Positions 6,951-9,882 of a DNA stretch of 9,882 nt are shown here, in pieces. Origin of the DNA: Thermoanaerobacterales bacterium UBA4877 (GTDB lineage: Bacteria; Bacillota; Thermoanaerobacteria; Thermoanaerobacterales; UBA4877); assembly GCA_002399345.1 (NCBI GenBank), contig DHDL01000024.1, forward strand, positions 1 through 9,882, in the 5' to 3' direction. A program made the translations under genes and the position numbers. The stretch's first letter is position 1; every line of letters begins with the position of its first letter. The notes under the pieces were generated by a model. It saw only the letters and a program-made list of their open reading frames with translations. It did not search any database and had not been told where the DNA came from.

Positions 6951-6980
6951 TTTTTAATCCTTGTAAGGTAATCTAAAAAT
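6951..6980 (-). repeat. Degenerate CRISPR-repeat copy 2 (diverged)
   Basis: Thirty bases aligned without gaps to the repeat of the array at 9329-9882, with 21 identical by my count. On the minus strand it reads from ATTTTTAGATTACC to AAGGATTAAAAA. The short stem of the repeat is kept as CCTT/AAGG, but the last eight bases (ATTAAAAA) depart from the array's ATTGAAAC. Alone it would be weak evidence; its position 21 bases downstream of a better copy in the same orientation makes it credible. Confidence 0.55.
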
Positions 6981-7001
6981 AATGATATAAAAATAACTAT
7001 C

Positions 7002-7031
7002 GTTTCAAACCCTTATAGGTATTCTAAAAAC
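7002..7031 (-). repeat. Degenerate CRISPR-repeat copy 1 (well conserved, outside the array)
   Basis: Twenty-six of 30 bases match the main array repeat by my count, in the same orientation. On the minus strand it begins GTTTTTAGAATACCTATAAG and ends TTTGAAAC (the array has ATTGAAAC, the usual type I-B crRNA 5' handle). The CCT/AGG stem is intact. It lies about 2.3 kb beyond the leader-distal end of the array and is separated from it by several genes and pseudogenes. Confidence 0.85.
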
Positions 7032-7071
7032 CATTTTATCTTTTATCTATTATATATCTAACTCTAATGAT

Positions 7072-7080
7072 ATTATATCA
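7072..7080 (-). promoter_or_regulatory. Extended -10 promoter facing the degenerate CRISPR repeats
   Basis: The minus strand reads TGATATAAT (7080-7072), a perfect -10 with extended TG. It is embedded in the near-palindrome TGATATAATATCA. A weak -35 (TGGCAA) lies 17 bp upstream. The start would fall near 7065, about 35 bases before the better repeat copy. The region is AT-rich, so chance TATAAT matches occur. Confidence 0.45.
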
Positions 7081-7217
7081 GAAGAAAAGGTTTTTTGCCA
7101 TAAAAAATTCTTCATAATAACTATAGTTTATAACATATAATACAGACTGTATCTGGGATATTATATAGTAACTGTTTCATATGTTAAAAGTTTAAGTAAA
7201 GATAACATCTATATTCT

Positions 7218-7852
7218 TTAGAAAGGTATATGAAATGTGCCCATATCAAAGCCAACGTCAGTGTTGTATACAAAGGCTTTTAGCTGCTGTCGAGGGTACG
7301 ACCACATAGTCCTTGCTTAATATTTTAACATTATCTGCTCAGTCAGGCCCCTTTACTATGGGAAGGGGCTGTCCTTCGGAGTCTTTCAGGCTTGTTAAAG
7401 GGATGTAGTTGTCATCCTCATCCTTAATATACCTGATATAGTTCCATCCGTTTGTGCCCCACCTGCCGCCCGGCTGAGCCATATAGTACATGCCCTTGCT
7501 CCTATCATACCTGAGGTCGTATGTCTTCCCGCTGGGACTTACCTGATCTGCAAGCCCGGTCGGTATCCACTGGTTGAAGTCGGTTTCCTACGGGGTTGTC
7601 GGAGGTATTGGGGTCGCCTCCCTCGTCAATGTTCTTTTGATATTCCTCTGCCGTAAGTTCTCTGTGTACGTGTACCGTTGAATAGGTAACGCCGTTGTCC
7701 GTTGTTATGGGGGTATCTGTATCCGCCATTACCTCCGTGGGTGAACATGTGATGCCTGCTAATATCATTATTGCCGATAATAGCAGTGACACTGCCCTTT
7801 TCATCGGTTCTTTTTTCACCTCCTTTTTAAGCAATTTACTGCCTTGAATCAT
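7218..7852 (-). pseudogene. Decayed gene for a small secreted protein of unknown function
   Basis: The original product would have been about 211 residues: a basic start and signal peptide (MKRAVSLLLSAIMILAG...EVMA|DTDTP), then a secreted domain I do not recognise. The reading frame is broken three times. An extra G in the GG at 7587-7588 shifts the frame after SDNPV; without it the reading continues as ETDFNQWIPTG and later GMYYMAQPGGRWGTNGWNY. A TGA stop lies at 7341-7339. An extra A in the AAAA at 7278-7281 shifts it again; without it the end reads STAAKAFVYNTDVGFDMG and stops at TAA 7218-7220. Undisturbed translation from ATG 7852 gives only 115 residues. Possible starts are ATG 7852 (GGAGGTGA seven bases before) and ATG 7804 (AAGGAGGTG, rather far), which gives a more usual signal peptide. 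It follows the gene at 7920 after two terminators. Confidence 0.75.
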
Positions 7853-7866
7853 CTAATCACCTCCAT

Positions 7867-7889
7867 AAAAAAAGAAGGCTTTTGCCCTC
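7867..7889 (-). terminator. Second terminator between the two secreted-protein genes
   Basis: On the minus strand GAGGGC (7889-7884), loop AAAA, GCCTTC (7879-7874), then seven T. The T-run ends only a few bases before the ribosome site of the downstream pseudogene, so it could act as an attenuator for that gene. Confidence 0.75.
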
Positions 7890-7892
7890 AAG

Positions 7893-7924
7893 AAAAAATA
7901 AGGCAGGTATCTATCCGCCTTATT
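7893..7924 (-). terminator. First terminator after the copper-amine-oxidase-N-like gene
   Basis: On the minus strand AATAAGGC (7924-7917) pairs perfectly with GCCTTATT (7904-7897), with two more inner pairs, and T residues follow. The stem overlaps the stop codon of the gene it ends. Confidence 0.75.
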
Positions 7925-8777
7925 TCCACGGTTCTACATATGGCCCTAAATTAGAAGAAGTGCCATCAAAATATATTATTTCATCCAGTGTTCCGGTCCC
8001 CCAGTTGAATGCCTTATCACCGACCTTATAATCTTTCGGGTTCTTAGCCTCTGTAACTATCTTAAAACCATTTCCGTATTGTATGGGTAGGTTCTTGGAA
8101 ATATATACGCTGTTGTTCTTCTCGTCGAATTTGACTCCGTAACCAAACGTATTGGCCTCTGCCCTCAAGGGAAGGTATGTTACGCCGTCGTCCATTATCA
8201 GTGGAGGAACGTCAGCCTTATACAGGTGATAACCATGTGTGCCATTTTTGTTATTAGTACCTAAATTAGTGTCAACCTGTATATACAGCATCCTTACTCC
8301 AAAGAGGATGTCCCTGTTGTCTTCGGGGGAATTAGAGTATCTGACCTTATCAATCTTAAAACCATCGGGCCTTTTAGACTCTTCTGTGTAGGGTTCCCAA
8401 AAGATAATATCTCCTGGATTCGTATATGTTCCTAAATCGCCCTTACGCTGATTAACGTAATCAGTAATGTAATATACAAAGGCCCTTAAGGGCATCATTG
8501 TACGGCCGCGTACAGTCAAAATGGGGTTGTTTACCGTCACTGCCTTATATACATTGTCTACTTTTTTTATCTCCTGGGTCTTAGTGAAGTCCACGAGCTT
8601 GCCCTCTATATATACCTTTACATTGGAATCATACACGGGCTCATCGGCCAGGCCGGCTATATGATGGGAGCTTGCCACAGGAGTCTTAGGCGTGTCTGCG
8701 GCAAATCCTATACAGGGTATGAGCAGGGCAAACACCAATAATATGCTTAGTACTGCCTTTACATTTCGTTTCATCAT
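7920..8777 (-). CDS. Secreted protein with copper-amine-oxidase N-terminal-like domains
   Basis: A 285-residue exported protein. A signal peptide (MMKRNVKAVLSILLVFALLIPCIGFAA, cleavage near 27) is followed by two segments of the kind found in Cu_amine_oxidN1 (PF07833) proteins of Firmicutes: VYIEGKLVDF then NPILTVRGRTMMPLRAF (56-100), and DDGVTYLPLRAEANTFGYGV then FDEKNNSVYIS (196-227). The middle (about 105-190) and the C-terminus (GDKAFNWGTGTLDEIIYFDG) are unlike the domain. Despite the name these domains are not catalytic; they are common in cell-surface or stalk-forming proteins. No anchor or SLH domain is visible, so it is probably released or loosely held. GGGAG precedes the ATG, an extended -10 promoter lies upstream and two terminators follow. 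The family call is good; the role is unknown. Confidence 0.78.
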   Translation of the reverse strand: MMKRNVKAVLSILLVFALLIPCIGFAADTPKTPVASSHHIAGLADEPVYDSNVKVYIEGKLVDFTKTQEIKKVDNVYKAVTVNNPILTVRGRTMMPLRAFVYYITDYVNQRKGDLGTYTNPGDIIFWEPYTEESKRPDGFKIDKVRYSNSPEDNRDILFGVRMLYIQVDTNLGTNNKNGTHGYHLYKADVPPLIMDDGVTYLPLRAEANTFGYGVKFDEKNNSVYISKNLPIQYGNGFKIVTEAKNPKDYKVGDKAFNWGTGTLDEIIYFDGTSSNLGPYVEPWK

Positions 8778-8797
8778 ATTACCACTCCCTTAATTTT

Positions 8798-8806
8798 ATT
8801 TTATCA
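8798..8806 (-). promoter_or_regulatory. Extended -10 promoter of the secreted protein gene, with adjacent inverted repeat
   Basis: The minus strand reads TGATAAAAT, an extended -10, 20-30 bases before the start codon. No good -35 is seen. Just upstream, 8818-8833 holds the inverted repeat AGGTT/AACCT with a six-base centre, in the -35 region, where an operator would lie; it may equally be chance. Confidence 0.45.
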
Positions 8807-8844
8807 CATTAAGTGCCAGGTTAAGGCAAACCTAAAAGGATTTA

Positions 8845-9210
8845 TCAGCGATGCGGCTGATTAATCTCCAGATAATCCATTAATGCAGTATGAAATACTT
8901 TTGAGTAATTAACGCCCTGCTTCTCCGCAATTTCTTTTAGCCAGGCCGGTATAGTCAGGTTAGTTTTTACAGCTCTGTTATCCAGCTCATTTTTCACGAG
9001 ATCAGGAAAAACAGTAATAGGAGATACTATATATCCCTTTGCTGTTTTGGGATCTATATTTATTGATTTTGACGGAACAGGTATTTCGTCTCCGTCCTTT
9101 TCCATACCATATATATGCAATCCTAATGCATCAGCAGCTTGCTTCTGTGCATCTTCAAAATCATTTCCGCAGCTTATGCAGCCCGGAAGGCCCGGGAAGT
9201 ATACGCTATA
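8845..9210 (-). pseudogene. hicB: HicB antitoxin, 5'-truncated remnant
   Basis: HicB neutralises the HicA mRNA-cleaving toxin and represses its own operon. Reading begins abruptly at YSVYFPGLPGCISCGNDFED, the HicB core strand-helix, and runs without a stop to HALMDYLEINQPHR. The C-terminal ribbon-helix-helix is intact (AVKTNLTIPAWLKEIAEKQG and following, DNA-binding). About 15-20 N-terminal residues are missing and there is no ATG or GTG in frame before 9120; only a TTG at 9120-9118 could start a 91-residue C-terminal piece. At 9210/9211 it is fused directly to the tail of hicA, so one deletion removed the end of hicA and the start of hicB. A partial RHH protein might still bind DNA, but an antitoxin role is no longer needed. 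Confidence 0.82.
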
Positions 9211-9327
9211 GCTTGTTTTAAAATACTGTTCAAAGTACCGGGAGTAATCTCACCTTTATGATTTGGGCACTGTTACTTTACCGGATTTAATAGGGTGTTT
9301 TAACTGCATGTGTAAGCCTCTCGTCCT
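9211..9327 (-). pseudogene. hicA: HicA toxin, C-terminal fragment, frameshifted
   Basis: HicA is a small double-stranded-RNA-binding-fold mRNA interferase. Only its second half remains: GLHMQLKHPIKSGKVTVP, then after an extra A near 9261-9264 (AAATCAT for AATCAT) NHKGEITPGTLNSILKQA. These match the family's GSHxxYxHP and VPxHxxxEIxPGTLxSILKQA blocks, including the catalytic histidine after the glycine. The N-terminal half is replaced by the last CRISPR repeat, which ends two bases away. Truncation at both ends plus the frameshift means no toxin can be made. The order hicA then hicB is the standard one. Confidence 0.8.
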
Positions 9328-9328
9328 T

Positions 9329-9882
9329 ATATCAATTTCTCATAGGTAGTCTAAAAACTACTTATGACAGCGGTTCTGACTATGATGGCGGGAGGTTTCA
9401 ATTCCTCATAGGTAGTCTAAAAACTTGTTCCTTAGCTTGCTTCTCAGCCTCTTTAAGAGAATCGTTTCAATTCCTCATAGGTAGTCTAAAAACTCTTTGA
9501 TGAGATGCGGCATCGCTTTGACTTTCCTCTGTTTCAATTCCTCATAGGTAGTCTAAAAACCAAAGGTTCCGCACTTTCCATACTGATGAACCGGAGAAGT
9601 TTCAATTCCTCATAGGTAGTCTAAAAACGGTAGGAGGTGAGGAGATGAGGAGAATCAAAATCGGGTTTCAATTCCTCATAGGTAGTCTAAAAACGCCGAT
9701 ACAGCTGCGGATCCCGGCCGGCTGGGCAAGTTTCAATTCCTCATAGGTAGTCTAAAAACTATGAGTGAAATTAGTATTATAAGGCCTGTCAGTATGTTTC
9801 AATTCCTCATAGGTAGTCTAAAAACCTTCTTCTTTGCTTCCCAATCAGCCAGGGTGAGCGTTTGTTTCAATTCCTCATAGGT
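9329..9882 (-). CRISPR. CRISPR array, leader-distal end, probably type I-B, continuing beyond the window
   Basis: Nine repeats of 30 bases start at 9329, 9395, 9464, 9531, 9599, 9665, 9730, 9796 and 9864 (the last is cut by the edge), with eight unique spacers of 35-39 bases. The plus-strand repeat is GTTTCAATTCCTCATAGGTA followed by GTCTAAAAAC. The minus-strand form ends ATTGAAAC, the usual 5' handle of clostridial type I-B crRNA, so transcription should run leftward from a leader beyond 9882. In agreement, the leftmost repeat (9329) is the degenerate one (three changes by my count), as expected at the oldest end. The seven complete inner repeats are identical. No cas genes are in the window, so the subtype is inferred from the repeat alone. 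Confidence 0.98.

Larger units (their letters stand above)
6658..7217. other. AT-rich intergenic stretch of 560 bases with no recognisable protein gene
   Basis: No convincing coding region is seen on either strand. The stretch holds, from left to right, the coat gene's ribosome site and promoter, a bidirectional terminator, two degenerate CRISPR repeats, and an extended -10 promoter facing them. Near 7140-7152 is a 6-bp inverted repeat (ATACAG/CTGTAT, one-base centre). Between about 6780 and 6950 I see nothing beyond plain AT-rich sequence. Confidence 0.6.

Noticed and set aside
7229..7282. A 17-codon plus-strand mini-gene (MKCAHIKANVSVVYKGF) near the mini-CRISPR, considered as a CreT-like toxin
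   Set aside because: It is antisense to the decayed secreted gene, whose codons explain the base composition, and its AAAGG is too close to the ATG. No rare-codon pattern supports it.
7345..7372. Hairpin GCCCCTT/AAGGGGC near the end of the secreted-protein pseudogene, considered as a terminator
   Set aside because: It encodes part of the protein (PLPIVKGPD) and no T-run follows on the minus strand.
9039..9221. A 60-codon plus-strand frame
   Set aside because: Antisense to the hicB remnant, with no start signal.

Overview
The window looks like the chromosome of a spore-forming, AT-rich Firmicute of the class Clostridia. This rests on strong AGGAGG-type ribosome sites on almost every gene, TATAAT promoters (several with an extended TG), a CotF-type spore coat/ferritin-like gene, a PRD-regulated PTS operon, and CRISPR repeats ending in ATTGAAAC, as in clostridial type I-B arrays. 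Nearly everything is transcribed from the minus strand. No cas gene, rRNA or tRNA was recognised.

Left part (1-1700): the 5' 60% or so of a thioredoxin reductase gene (minus), a small DUF2892/YgaP-like membrane protein (plus) and a MazG-like nucleotide pyrophosphohydrolase (minus). Between mazG and the next operon lies a degenerate tandem repeat of about 41 bp in nine units, containing an open frame that is probably not a normal gene.

Middle (1677-6122): one minus-strand PTS operon in the order LicR/ManR-type PRD regulator, small two-helix membrane protein, EIIB, EIIC, EIIA, then a terminator. The junctions overlap or are separated by short gaps, so the five genes should be one transcript. 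The regulator comes first and would be phosphorylated by the PTS it controls. The family is lactose/cellobiose (most like lichenan/cellobiose systems), but no glycosidase is present to fix the substrate. A promoter and a perfect 7-bp inverted repeat lie upstream. Behind this promoter sits the coat/ferritin-like gene with its own terminator.

Right part (6658-9882): an accessory, decaying region. In an AT-rich gap are two degenerate copies of the CRISPR repeat, 21 bp apart, behind an extended -10 promoter and ahead of a terminator. This arrangement resembles the antitoxin-type mini-arrays called CreA, or an abandoned array end. Next come a secreted-protein pseudogene (two frameshifts and a stop), an intact secreted protein with copper-amine-oxidase-N-type repeats, and a HicA/HicB toxin-antitoxin remnant fused by deletion. 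The remnant directly abuts the leader-distal end of a CRISPR array (9 repeats and 8 spacers visible) that runs off the right edge.
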